From: Streptomyces macrolidinus
GTDB taxonomy: Bacteria > Actinomycetota > Actinomycetes > Streptomycetales > Streptomycetaceae
Direction of reading: 5' to 3'
DNA length: 64,000 nt
NCBI RefSeq assembly: GCF_023887685.1
Contig: NZ_JAMWMR010000003.1
Location: forward strand, 1-64,000
Shown: in pieces, positions 15,492 through 25,600 of the stretch
Position numbering within the stretch: position 1 is the stretch's first letter
Layout of the letters: every line of letters begins with the position of its first letter
The notes under the pieces: model-generated
Seen by the model: only the letters and a program-made list of their open reading frames with translations
What the model was told of the DNA's origin: nothing
Database searches by the model: none
Position numbers and translations under genes: made by a program

Positions 15492-18296
15492 CTACAGCGC
15501 GCCCTTGCGCGTCAGATGGTTGAAGAACAGCCACCCCGGCAGCACCGGCAGCCACAGCGTCAGAAGCCGGTACATGAGCACCGCGGGCGCCGCGACCTCC
15601 TTCGGCAGTCCGACGGCGATGAGGCCGACGGTCAAGGTGGCCTCGACCGCGCCCACGCCACCCGGGGTCGGCGCCGCCGAACCCAGCGCGTTGCCCGCGA
15701 GGAAGACGACCGCGACGCTGGCCAGGCTCAGCGTGACGTGCTCCTCGTACCCGAACGCCCGGATCGAGGCGTCCAGGCACATCACGAAGCACGCGGTCAG
15801 CAGCAGGATGCCGCCGATGCCGGTGATCAGCTTCTGCGGCCGTTGCAGGACGTCGAGCATGCGCGGCACGACACCGGCGAACAGCGACCGCACGCGCGTG
15901 ACGACGAACTTGCGCAGGAACGGCACGGAGGTGACCACCAGGACCAGCACCGCGACCGTGAGCAGCCCGGCGATGACCGTACGGGACGGCGACAGGGACG
16001 GCGTCTTCTCGGTGCCCGTGAGATAGCCGAACGACAGCAGCATCAGGATGTGGAAGCCGAGCCCGGCCAACTGCGACGCGCCGACACTCGCCACCGCGAG
16101 CCCCGGTCGCACGCCCGCGCGCTGGAGGAAGCGCGTGTTCAGGGCGACACCGCCGACCGCCGCGGGCGCCACGATCTTCACGAACGACCCGGCGACCTGC
16201 GCGGCCACGGTCCGCGGGAACGACACCCGCTCGGGGACGAACCCCACGAGCTGCATCGCCGCCGCGACATAGCTGAGCGCGGCGAAGAACACGGCCGCCG
16301 CCACCCAGCCCCACTGGGCATGGGCGAAGAGCGTGCCGAACTCGATATGGGTGAGCTGCGTCAGCAGGAAGTACGCGCCGATGGCACCGGCGATGAAGCT
16401 GATCAGCGTGCGGGGCCGCACCCGCTCCAGGCGGGCCGGCTGGACCGGCGCCTGCGGCCGGATCCGGAGCACCTGGTGGCGGATCTGGGTGAGCAGATCC
16501 TCCTCGCGCGCGCCTTCGAGGGCCTCGTCGATCGCCCGCTTCTCGGCCCGCTGCTCGGCACGCAGGGCCTTCTTGTCGGGCTTGTCCGGCTTCTTGTCCG
16601 CCTTGTCGAGGGTGACCCCGCCGCCGCTCTCGGGGGCCTCCTCCAGCCTGGCCTGCTTGGCCTGCCGGGAGGCCTCCAGGACCGCTTCCCGCTCCCGGTG
16701 CGCCCGCTCCCGCGCGAGCCTCCTGAGCGTCGCGCGCGTGGCGCGTGTCAGCGCGATCGGCTGGAGCAGGGGCAGGCATCCGGCGATCGCGTCCGGGCCG
16801 AAGACGCCGACCGCGGAGGCCACCGCCCGCTCGGCACCGACCCGCAGCCCGAGGGTGGTCAGCAACTGCGCGATGTCCATCCGCAGCACCAGGTCACCGG
16901 CGGCGATCTCACCGCCCCGCAGATCCGTCAGGACGACGGCACCGGAGGAGTCCACCACGAGGGCGTCACCGGCGAGCCGACGGTGCGCGATACGCCGTGA
17001 CTGCAGCGCCCGTACCTGCTGCCAGGTGTCGTGCAGCAGCTCGTCGGTGATCTCGTCGTCGGCGAGCTGGTCGAGCGTCCGGCCGCCCGTGTGCTCGTAG
17101 ACGAGCATCACGGCGTCCGGACCCAGCTCGGAGGTCGCGATCAGCTTGGGCGCGTTGGCGCCCGCCGCGATGGCCGCGTAGGCGAGGAGTGCCTCCTGCT
17201 CCAGCGCCTGGCGCAGCGACTGGAGGCTGCGGCGGGGGGTGGTGATGCCGCGCAGGGTCAGCCGTTGCCACAGCCGGTAGAAGAAGCCCTGGGCCTGCTG
17301 CTCCCGGTCCACGACCGTGACGTCGAGGGGTGGGCCGTCCTCCAGGGTGACGAAGTAGCGGCGCCCGCGGTCGCCGTTGTCCGGCGTGTCGTGGGCTTCC
17401 TTGCGGGCCGCGCTCACCGGGCGGAAGCCCACGGTGCGCAGGCCCGCCATCAGGGTCCGGCCGGTGGGCCGTACGTTCGGCGAGCCGACCGCGTACAGCG
17501 TGCCCGCCGCGACGCTCCAGCCGATCAGCACCGTGAGGATGATCGAGAACGGTGTGGTGTAGCCGGTGACCAGCATCGAGAAGGCGTCGAGCAGCAGCAC
17601 CACCCACAGCACGGCTCGCCAGCGGGGTCTGCGGGACATGCCCACGGCCGTCATGTAGGCGATGACGGGCGCGAGGTATCCGTGCACCGGGTCGGTCAGG
17701 GCGTGGATGTCGGAGGGGGAGGGCTGGGTGAGCGCCTCCTGGATGGAGCGCGGGGCGGCCCGCGCGACCCACAGGTCCGTGGCGAGGGTCACGCCGTGCG
17801 CGAGGACCGCCGCGAGGACGCCGTCGGCGATGCGCAGCCCGTCCCGCTTGATCATCCGTTCGATCGCGAAGGCGACCGGGACCAGGAGGATCGCGATGCT
17901 CGACGCGAGCCCCGCGAGCTTGATCAGCAGATCGGGCGCCTGACCCGTGCCCTTGTTGATGTCCTGTTCGAGCCCGGAGGTGGTGCCGTGCGCGAAGGCC
18001 GCGACGGCGAGCACGACGACGATCCCGAGGACGCCCACCAGGAGGCGCATCAGATCGGAGGGCCGGTGCACGCGCGCGGGGAGCAGCGGCTCGTCGCCCT
18101 CCACCTCGTCGTTGCGCGGCCCGTCGTCGTGGGGTCGGTCGCAGTCCTCGTCGGGTGCGGTACGCCGTTCGGTGCGCGCCGCCCGGTGGGCCTTGCCCTC
18201 AGCGGTGTTCCGGGCCGGGTTCGCGGTGGTGTCCGGGCGCGACGAAGCCCCAGAGGTGCCCTCCGCGCCATCGGGGTGCACGCCCTGCTGCTTCAT
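15492..18296 (-). CDS. Kinase-like/lysylphosphatidylglycerol-synthase TM fusion membrane protein
   Basis: A 934-residue protein in three parts. A disordered N-terminus leads into about six helices (residues 75-285). A central kinase-like domain follows (about 330-520), and a Lys/Ala/Glu-rich linker connects to a C-terminal UPF0104-type region of about eight helices (630-930). The kinase core looks degenerate: the catalytic loop reads AHRRLAGDAL where HxDxxxxN is expected, and DFG reads DLR. Family members are linked to lipid or glycolipid translocation, but the substrate here is unknown. ATG 18296 was chosen; GTG 18320 upstream is possible. Confidence 0.82.
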   Translation of the reverse strand: MKQQGVHPDGAEGTSGASSRPDTTANPARNTAEGKAHRAARTERRTAPDEDCDRPHDDGPRNDEVEGDEPLLPARVHRPSDLMRLLVGVLGIVVVLAVAAFAHGTTSGLEQDINKGTGQAPDLLIKLAGLASSIAILLVPVAFAIERMIKRDGLRIADGVLAAVLAHGVTLATDLWVARAAPRSIQEALTQPSPSDIHALTDPVHGYLAPVIAYMTAVGMSRRPRWRAVLWVVLLLDAFSMLVTGYTTPFSIILTVLIGWSVAAGTLYAVGSPNVRPTGRTLMAGLRTVGFRPVSAARKEAHDTPDNGDRGRRYFVTLEDGPPLDVTVVDREQQAQGFFYRLWQRLTLRGITTPRRSLQSLRQALEQEALLAYAAIAAGANAPKLIATSELGPDAVMLVYEHTGGRTLDQLADDEITDELLHDTWQQVRALQSRRIAHRRLAGDALVVDSSGAVVLTDLRGGEIAAGDLVLRMDIAQLLTTLGLRVGAERAVASAVGVFGPDAIAGCLPLLQPIALTRATRATLRRLARERAHREREAVLEASRQAKQARLEEAPESGGGVTLDKADKKPDKPDKKALRAEQRAEKRAIDEALEGAREEDLLTQIRHQVLRIRPQAPVQPARLERVRPRTLISFIAGAIGAYFLLTQLTHIEFGTLFAHAQWGWVAAAVFFAALSYVAAAMQLVGFVPERVSFPRTVAAQVAGSFVKIVAPAAVGGVALNTRFLQRAGVRPGLAVASVGASQLAGLGFHILMLLSFGYLTGTEKTPSLSPSRTVIAGLLTVAVLVLVVTSVPFLRKFVVTRVRSLFAGVVPRMLDVLQRPQKLITGIGGILLLTACFVMCLDASIRAFGYEEHVTLSLASVAVVFLAGNALGSAAPTPGGVGAVEATLTVGLIAVGLPKEVAAPAVLMYRLLTLWLPVLPGWLFFNHLTRKGAL

Positions 18297-18481
18297 CGCC
18301 TCTTCTTGATCTCGAATCACCAATCACCGCCCGCACGATGGTGGCATGTCGACCCGACACACGGGGGCATCAGGGTGCAAATGCGGGGGCGCACAGTCTG
18401 CCCGAAGCGCTGCGCCGGGGCGAGGGCCGTGTTCGGCCGCTGACCGTTCCATTGTCGGTGGGGTCGGGCAGTATGGGGCGA

Positions 18482-18850
18482 ATGAGCGAGCAGAGCCGTG
18501 CGGTGGACGTCCTGCCGGAGTACGCGGAGCGGGTGCTTGACGTGGCCGAGCGCATCCCGCCGGGGCGTGTCATGACGTACGGGGACGTGGCCGAGTGGCT
18601 GGAGGAGGGCGGCCCGCGCCAGGTGGGCAGCGTGATGGCCCGCTACGGAGGGGCGGTCCCGTGGTGGCGTGTCGTCCGCGCGGACGGCGTGCTGCTCCCG
18701 GGCCATGAGCTGGACGCGCTGGGCCACTACCGTGAGGAGGGCACCCCGCTGCGCGGGGCCGGCCGCGCCGCCGAGGGGCATATGCAGCGCCTCGACATGA
18801 AGCGGGCGCGCTGGGACGGCGGCGACGATCGCGCGGACGGTCACCCGTGA
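18482..18850 (+). CDS. Alkyltransferase-like (ATL) DNA-binding protein, MGMT family without acceptor Cys
   Basis: A 122-residue protein of the MGMT C-terminal fold that binds O6-alkylguanine and flags it for nucleotide excision repair. The helix-turn-helix 'PPGRVMTYGDVAEWL' is near residues 21-35. The reactive PCHR of true methyltransferases is replaced by PWWRVV (about 60-65), so alkyl transfer is not possible. CAGTAT (18469-18474) ends 7 nt before ATG 18482, suggesting a leaderless mRNA and arguing against the ATG at 18473. It precedes adnA, as a related gene does in mycobacteria. Confidence 0.9.
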   Translation: MSEQSRAVDVLPEYAERVLDVAERIPPGRVMTYGDVAEWLEEGGPRQVGSVMARYGGAVPWWRVVRADGVLLPGHELDALGHYREEGTPLRGAGRAAEGHMQRLDMKRARWDGGDDRADGHP

Positions 18851-19170
18851 CGGCTCACGGCGCCGGATCCGGGCCCTGTGTCGGGCCCTGCGCCGGGTCC
18901 TGTACGGGAGAAGCGGGGCCCGCCCGCGGCATGCCGTATGTTCGTGCGGCAGGGGACCTGAGCGGTCCGACGGGAACGGTGGAACGGGGAGAAGCCCTGC
19001 TTCCGCGCCGAGTCCGGGCGTAGCGTCGACGGCGCGCACAGCCCTCATCCCGAGGTCACCGCCCGCCCCGTGCGACGGCCCACGCGTCCGTCGCCCGACG
19101 ACCACCCTTCGACGACGGCGCTCTGCGCCGGCAGTGACCAACGGCACGACCACCAGGACCGGCGAACCAC
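18851..19170. other. Intergenic region upstream of adnA, with a 12-bp x3 repeat
   Basis: No gene is visible here. It holds a tandem repeat of three 12-bp units (CGGGCCCTGTGT-like) at 18870-18905. The remaining sequence probably contains the adnA promoter, although I cannot pick out a convincing -35/-10 pair. Confidence 0.5.
18870..18905. repeat. 12-bp x3 tandem repeat
   Basis: Units CGGGCCCTGTGT, CGGGCCCTGCGC and CGGGTCCTGTAC follow directly one after another, just after the ATL stop codon. Confidence 0.85.
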
Positions 19171-22100
19171 GTGAGCTCCTCTTCCTCCACCAGGCGCCCG
19201 CCGCACAGCGAGCTGCGGCAGGGGAGCCATGGCGCTTACCGTTTGGTGCGTACCCCACCGGGCCGAGTGGACCCCCCTCGTCTGGACGCAGGACAGCGCG
19301 CGGTGGTTCATCACGAGGCCGGCCCGCTGCTCGTGCTCGCGGGCCCCGGCACGGGCAAGACGACCACGCTCGTCGAGTCCGTGGCCGCCCGGATCGCCCG
19401 CGGGGACGACCCCGAGCGCATCCTGGTGCTGACGTTCAGCCGCCGGGCCGCCGTCGACCTGCGCGACCGGATGGCGCTGCGCACCGGCACGGCCCACGCC
19501 CCGCGAGCCACCACGTTCCACTCGTTCTGCTACGCCCTGGTCCGCGCCCACCAGGACAGCGACCTCTTCGTCGAGCCCCTGCGGCTGCTGTCCGGCCCCG
19601 AACAGGACGTCGCCGTGCGCGAGCTGCTGGCCGGGCAGCCCGAGCTGGAGCGACTGGGCCTCGCGCATGTGCACTGGCCGGACGAGCTGCGCGCCTGCCT
19701 GACCACGCGTGGCTTCGCCGACGAGGTCCGCGCCGTGCTCGCCCGCAGCCGTGAACTGGGCCTCGGACCCGAGGCCCTGCGCCGCTTCGCCGAGCGCATC
19801 GGCCGCCCCGACTGGCAGGCCGCGTCCGCCTTCCTCGCCGAGTACCTGGACGTCCTGGACCTCCAGGGAGCGATCGACTACGCGGAACTCGTCCACCGCG
19901 CGGTCCTGCTGGCCCACCGCCCCCAGGTCGCCGAACGACTGGCCGCCCGGTACGACGCGGTCTACGTCGACGAGTACCAGGACACCGACCCCGCGCAGGT
20001 ACGACTCCTGCACGCCTTGGCGGGCGGCGGCCGGACCCTGGTGGCCTTCGGCGACCCCGACCAGTCGATCTACGCCTTCCGGGGCGCCGACGTGGGCGGC
20101 ATCCTGGACTTCCCCCACGCCTTCCCGCGCGTGGACGGCACACCGGCGCCCGTCGAGGTCCTCGGCACGTCCCGCCGCTCCGGCGCCGCCCTCCTGGCCG
20201 CCACCCGGCTGCTGACCCGGCGCATGCCGCTGACCCGCCTTCCGGCGCGGAAGGCGCGGGAACACCGGGAGCTGGCCGCGGTGCGGGTCGGGGGCCGCGT
20301 CGAGGTCTACACGTATCCGACGCCCGGTACGGAACTGGACAACATCGCCGACATCCTGCGCCGCGCTCATCTGGAGGACGGCGTTCCCTGGGGCGAGATG
20401 GCCGTGCTCGTACGCGCGGGCGCCCGGACGATCCCGGTGGCCCGCCGCGCCCTGACGGCCGCCGGGGTCCCGCTGGACATCGACGGCGACGACCTGCCGC
20501 TGCGCCACGAACCGGCGGTGACCCCGCTGCTGACGGCGCTGCGGGCGGTGGCGAGGGGAGCGGCGTCCGGCCCGGACACCGACCACGCGGCGCAAGCGGG
20601 CCCCTGGCTCGACACCGAGACCGCGCTCGACCTCCTCGCCTCCCCGCTCGCGGGGCTGGACGCGGCCGACGTACGCCGCCTCGGCCGCGCCCTGCGCGAG
20701 GAGGAGCGGGCCGCGGGCGACCCCGCACCGCCGCCCTCCGGCGAGCTGCTCGCGCGAGCGCTCGCCGAGCCCGAGCGCCTGGTGGTGCACGACCCGGCGT
20801 ACACACGCGGCGCCCAGCGCCTCGGTGAGCTGCTCCGCAAGGCCCGCGAACGGCTCGCGGGCGGGGGCACGGCCGAGGAGGCCCTGTGGGACCTGTGGGA
20901 CGGCACTCCGTGGCCCAAGCGGCTGGAGGCGGCCTCCCGGCGCGGCGGCGCCGCGGGACGCAACGCCGACCGTGATCTCGACGCCGTGTGCGCCCTGTTC
21001 GCGACGGCCGCGCGCGCGGAGGAGCGCACCGGCGGCCGGGGCGCCCTCAACTTCCTGGAGGAGATCGAGGCCCAGGACATCGCCGCGGACACGCTCGGCC
21101 GCCGGGCGGTGCGCCCCGACGCGGTGCGCCTGATGACCGCGCACCGCTCCAAGGGCCTGCAGTGGCGCCTGGTCGTCGTCGCGGGCGTCCAGGAGGGGCT
21201 GTGGCCCGACCTGCGCCGCCGCGGCTCCCTGCTGGAAGCCGACCGCATCGGCCGCGACGGCCTCGCCGAACCCCTGCCCCCCGGCGCCCTGCTGGCCGAG
21301 GAGCGACGGCTGTTCTACGTGGCCTGCACACGCGCGCGTGAGCGCCTCGTCGTCACCGCCGTGAAGGCCCCCGCCGACGACGGCGACCAGCCCTCCCGCT
21401 TCCTGGCCGAACTCGGCGTCGAACCCAAGGACGTCACCGGCCGCCCGCGCCGTCCGCTGGCCGTCGCCGCGCTCGTCGCCGAGCTGCGCGCCACGACCGT
21501 CGATCCGCGCGTGTCCGACGCGCTCCGGGAGGCCGCGGCCCGCCGCCTCGCCCGGCTCGCCGCGCTCGCCGACGAGGACGGCCGGCCCCTGGTGCCGGCC
21601 GCGCACCCCTACCGCTGGTGGGGCATGTGGGACGCCACCGAGAGCAAGGTGCCGCTGCGCGACCGTGACCGGCCCGTCGCGCTCTCCGGAAGCGCCCTGG
21701 AACAGCTCGCCGACACCTGCGCGCTGCAGTGGTTCCTGGGCCGCGAGGTGAAGGCGGACACGCCGACGACCGCCGCCCAGGGCTTCGGCAACGTGGTGCA
21801 CGTCCTCGCCGACGAGGTCGCCTCCGGACACACCCCCGCCGACCTCGCCGTCCTCATGGAGCGCCTCGACTCCGTATGGAACGCGCTGGCCTTCGACGCG
21901 CCGTGGAAGTCCGCGCAGGAGAAGGACAACGCACGCGTGGCGCTCGAACGCTTCCTGAAGTGGCATGTGATGGACCGCGCCGGGCGCACCCCGGTGGCGA
22001 GCGAGCACGACTTCGACGTCACCCTCGAAGCGGGCGACTACGCGGTACGCATCCGCGGCTCCATGGACCGTGTGGAAGCCGACCACGACGGCCGCGCCTA

Positions 22101-22476
22101 CGTGGTCGACTTCAAGACCGGCAAGCAGGGGCCCAGCGCCGCCGAGGTCTCCCGCCACCCGCAGCTCGCCGTCTACCAGCTCGCCGTGTGCGAGGGCGCC
22201 GTCGACGAGGCCTTCGACGGCGTGCGCCCCGAGCTGGGCGGTGCCGAACTCGTCCAGTTGCGCCAGGGCGCCGCGAAGAAGAACGGCGGCGAGGCGCTGC
22301 CCAAGGTGCAGGCCCAGGAGCCGCTGGAAGGGGAGTGGATAGGCGAGCTGCTGGCCACCGCCGCGGGCAAGGTCCTCGACGAGCGCTTCTCCCCGACGAC
22401 GGGCCAGCACTGCACGCACTGCGCGTTCCGGGCCTCGTGCAGCGCGCGGCCCGAAGGCCGCCACGTCGTGGAGTGA
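19171..22476 (+). CDS. adnA: AdnA-like helicase-nuclease subunit
   Basis: A 1101-residue subunit of the AdnAB helicase-nuclease that processes DNA double-strand ends. The N-terminal SF1A motor carries GPGTGKTT (near residue 53), LTFSRRAA, DEYQDTDP, GDPDQSIYAFRG and TAHRSKGLQW. The C-terminal RecB-like nuclease has VVDFKTG near 980. One Cys near 850 (CALQWFL) and three near 1080 (CTHCAFRASC) form the pattern of an iron-sulphur nuclease staple. GTG 19171 is used, with AGGA about 11 nt upstream. adnB follows 164 nt downstream behind its own promoter. The adnAB locus has been reported essential in Streptomyces. Confidence 0.92.
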   Translation: MSSSSSTRRPPHSELRQGSHGAYRLVRTPPGRVDPPRLDAGQRAVVHHEAGPLLVLAGPGTGKTTTLVESVAARIARGDDPERILVLTFSRRAAVDLRDRMALRTGTAHAPRATTFHSFCYALVRAHQDSDLFVEPLRLLSGPEQDVAVRELLAGQPELERLGLAHVHWPDELRACLTTRGFADEVRAVLARSRELGLGPEALRRFAERIGRPDWQAASAFLAEYLDVLDLQGAIDYAELVHRAVLLAHRPQVAERLAARYDAVYVDEYQDTDPAQVRLLHALAGGGRTLVAFGDPDQSIYAFRGADVGGILDFPHAFPRVDGTPAPVEVLGTSRRSGAALLAATRLLTRRMPLTRLPARKAREHRELAAVRVGGRVEVYTYPTPGTELDNIADILRRAHLEDGVPWGEMAVLVRAGARTIPVARRALTAAGVPLDIDGDDLPLRHEPAVTPLLTALRAVARGAASGPDTDHAAQAGPWLDTETALDLLASPLAGLDAADVRRLGRALREEERAAGDPAPPPSGELLARALAEPERLVVHDPAYTRGAQRLGELLRKARERLAGGGTAEEALWDLWDGTPWPKRLEAASRRGGAAGRNADRDLDAVCALFATAARAEERTGGRGALNFLEEIEAQDIAADTLGRRAVRPDAVRLMTAHRSKGLQWRLVVVAGVQEGLWPDLRRRGSLLEADRIGRDGLAEPLPPGALLAEERRLFYVACTRARERLVVTAVKAPADDGDQPSRFLAELGVEPKDVTGRPRRPLAVAALVAELRATTVDPRVSDALREAAARRLARLAALADEDGRPLVPAAHPYRWWGMWDATESKVPLRDRDRPVALSGSALEQLADTCALQWFLGREVKADTPTTAAQGFGNVVHVLADEVASGHTPADLAVLMERLDSVWNALAFDAPWKSAQEKDNARVALERFLKWHVMDRAGRTPVASEHDFDVTLEAGDYAVRIRGSMDRVEADHDGRAYVVDFKTGKQGPSAAEVSRHPQLAVYQLAVCEGAVDEAFDGVRPELGGAELVQLRQGAAKKNGGEALPKVQAQEPLEGEWIGELLATAAGKVLDERFSPTTGQHCTHCAFRASCSARPEGRHVVE

Positions 22477-22504
22477 GAGCGGCGGTGCGACGTATCGGTG
22501 CGAT

Positions 22505-22554
22505 GTACGGGTGTGACGTACGGACAGAGTGACGTGCGTACGGGTGTGACGTAC
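22505..22554. repeat. Paired 17-bp direct repeats upstream of adnB
   Basis: GTACGGGTGTGACGTAC occurs at 22505-22521 and again at 22538-22554, identical and 33 bp apart start to start, about three helical turns. Each copy has palindromic ends (GTACG/CGTAC). The layout fits a cooperative protein-binding site in the adnB promoter region. Confidence 0.75.
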
Positions 22555-22627
22555 CCCACCGCACGCGCTGACCAGCGCTTCCGCCGGTCCGCCGGCGCAC
22601 GCGGGCCCGGCTGTCGGTGGCCGCCGC

Positions 22628-22633
22628 TAGCCT
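22628..22633 (+). promoter_or_regulatory. -10 element for leaderless adnB
   Basis: TAGCCT ends exactly 7 nt before GTG 22641. This spacing places the transcription start on the start codon. No clear -35 is visible. Confidence 0.6.
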
Positions 22634-22640
22634 CTTCGAC

Positions 22641-25600
22641 GTGCCAGACGCGCCCGCCCGTATCACCGACCCCGAGCAGCTCAAGGAGCTGCTCGGCATT
22701 CCGTTCACCCCGGAGCAGATGGCCTGCATCATCGCGCCGCCCGCCCCGCAGGTGATCGTGGCCGGAGCCGGGTCGGGCAAGACCACGGTGATGGCGGCCC
22801 GCGTGGTGTGGCTGGTGGGCACCGGACAGGTCGCCCCCGAGCAGGTCCTCGGCCTGACGTTCACCAACAAGGCGGCCGGTGAGCTCGCCGAGCGTGTCCG
22901 CAAGGCGCTCGTCCGGGCAGGCGTCACCGATCCGGACGTGATCGACCCGGACCAGCCGCCGGGCGAGCCGGTCATCTCCACGTACCACGCCTTCGCGGGC
23001 CGACTGCTGACCGACCACGGGCTGCGCATCGGGCTCGAACCGACCTCCCGCCTGCTCGCCGACGCCACCCGCTACCAGCTCGCCGCGCGCGTCCTGCGCG
23101 AGGCCCCCGGCCCCTACCCGGCGCTGACCCGCTCCTTCCCGGACCTCGTCAGCGACCTGCTCGCCCTCGACGCCGAGCTGGCCGAGCACCTCGTCCGCCC
23201 CGAGGACCTGCGCGCCCACGACGCCGAGCTGCTGCGCACCCTGGAGGGCGTCAAGCTCAGCAACGCCGATCTGCGCAAGGTCCCCGAGACCGCCGCGGCC
23301 CGCCGTGAACTGACCGAGCTGGTCGGCCGCTACCGCGCGGCGAAGCGGGACCGGGACCTGCTCGACTTCGGCGACCAGATCGCCCTCTCCGCGTCCCTCG
23401 CGGGCCTCCCCGAGGTGGGCCGCCTGCTGCGGGACGAGTTCCGCGTGGTCCTGCTCGACGAGTACCAGGACACCTCGGTGGCGCAGCGGGTCCTGCTCGC
23501 CGGACTGTTCGGCGCGGGCACCGGCCACCCCGTGACCGCCGTGGGCGACCCGTGCCAGGCGATCTACGGCTGGCGCGGCGCCTCCGTCGCCAACCTCGAC
23601 GACTTCCCCGAGCACTTCCCGCAAGCCGACGGCCGCCCCGCCACCCGTCAGGCGCTCAGCGAGAACCGCCGCAGCGGTGGCCGCCTCCTCGACCTCGCCA
23701 ACGGCCTCGCCGAGCCGCTGCGCGCGATGCACGCGGGCGTGGAGGCGCTGCGCCCCGCCCCCGGCGCCGAACACGACGGGCAGGTCCGCTGCGCGCTGCT
23801 GCGCACCCACGCCGAGGAGATCGACTGGATCGCCGACTCCATCGCCCACCTCGTGCGCACCGGCACGCCCTCCGGCGAGATCGCGGTCCTGTGTCGCACC
23901 GCGGGCGACTTCGCGGAGATCCAGGGCGCCCTGGTGGCCCGCGACATCCCGGTGGAGGTCGTCGGACTGTCGGGGCTGCTGCATCTGCCCGAGGTCGCCG
24001 ACCTCGTCGCCGTCTGCGAGGTCCTCCAGGATCCCGGCGCCAACGCCTCCCTGGTCCGCCTGCTCACCGGGCCGCGCTGGCGCATCGGTGCCCGCGACCT
24101 CGCTCTCCTCGGGCGGCGCGCCCGGCTGCTCGTGTCGCACGCGCGCGTGGACGCCGACGAGGACCCGGACCGTCGGCTCGCCGCGGCCGTCGAGGGGGTC
24201 GACCCGTCCGAGGTGATGTCGCTCGCCGACGCCCTCGACACGTTCCTCGAACTGCCGATGCGGGCCGGGCGGGAGGACGACGGGCTGCCCTTCTCGCCCG
24301 ACGCGCGAGTGCGGTTCGCCCGCCTCGCCGCCGAACTGCGCGACCTGCGCCGCTCCCTCGCCGACCCGCTGATGGACGTCCTGCACCGGGTGCTCGCCGT
24401 CACCGGCCTGGAGGTGGAGCTGTCCGCGTCCCCGCACGCGCTGGCCGCCCGCCGCCGCGAGACCCTCTCCAACTTCCTGGACATCGCCGCGACCTTCGCC
24501 GCCAATGAACCGGGAGCCAGCCTGCTGGCGTTCCTCGGCTTCCTGCGCACCGCCGCCCAGTACGAGAAGGGCCTCGACAACGCCCTGCCCGGCGGCGAGA
24601 ACACCGTCAAGGTCCTCACCGCGCACAAGTCCAAGGGGCTCGAGTGGGACGTCGTCGCCGTCCCGGGACTGGTCACCGGCACCTTCCCGAGCACCCAGGG
24701 CCGGGAGAAGTGGACCGCCCAGGGCAAGGTGCTGCCGCACGCCCTGCGCGGCGACGCCGACACCCTGCCCGACGTCGAGGCCTGGGACTCCCGGGGCCTG
24801 AAGGCCTTCCACGACGCCATGAAGGAGCACCAGCTCACCGAGGAACTCCGCCTCGGCTACGTCACCTTCACCCGCCCCCGCTCCCTGCTGCTCGGCTCCG
24901 GTCACTGGTGGGGGCCCACCCAGAAGCGCCCCCGGGGGCCCTCGGACTTCCTTCAGGCCCTGTACGACCACTGCGCCGCCGGGTACGGCGAGATCGAGGC
25001 CTGGGCCGAGGAGCCGGCCGAGGACGAGGAGAACCCGGCGCTGCGCGAGGACGCCGCCGACCACGCCTGGCCGCTCCCGCTGGACGAGGCGGCCCTCGCC
25101 CGCCGCCGGGCCGCCGCCGAGACCGTACTGGCCCACCTGGAGCGGATGAGCACGCGGGACGGCGACGGCCCCGAGGCCGTCCACGACCCGGCCGCGTACG
25201 ACGACCCGGAGTGGCCGCCCCCGCCGGACGACGACCTCTACGAGGAGGGTGGCTTCCCCGAGGGCGGCGAACCCTACGTAGGGGACGGCCCTCACGGCGA
25301 GCACGGGTACGACGAGCTGCCCGAGGAGGACGCCCTCGACTGGGACTCCTGGACGTCCGACCGCCCGGCGGAGCACGCGCGCGTACCCGGCGACGACGGC
25401 GCCGCCCCGGTCGTTCCCCGCGCCCGGCGCCCCGAGGCGGACCACGCCCTCACCCCGGAGGAGGCCCAGACGATCGCCTCCTGGGACCGCGACCTCGACG
25501 CCCTCGCCGGGGAGCTGCTGCGCGCCCGCGCGAGCGTCACCGACGTACCCCTGCCGCCGTCCCTGACCGCGTCCCAGGTGCTGCGCCTGGCCGCCGACCC

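Noticed and set aside
19045..22464. A 1139-residue open frame on the minus strand opposite adnA
   Set aside because: A shadow of high-GC coding bias. The translation is Gly/Ala/Val/Arg-rich without motifs, and the plus-strand frame has full helicase-nuclease motifs.
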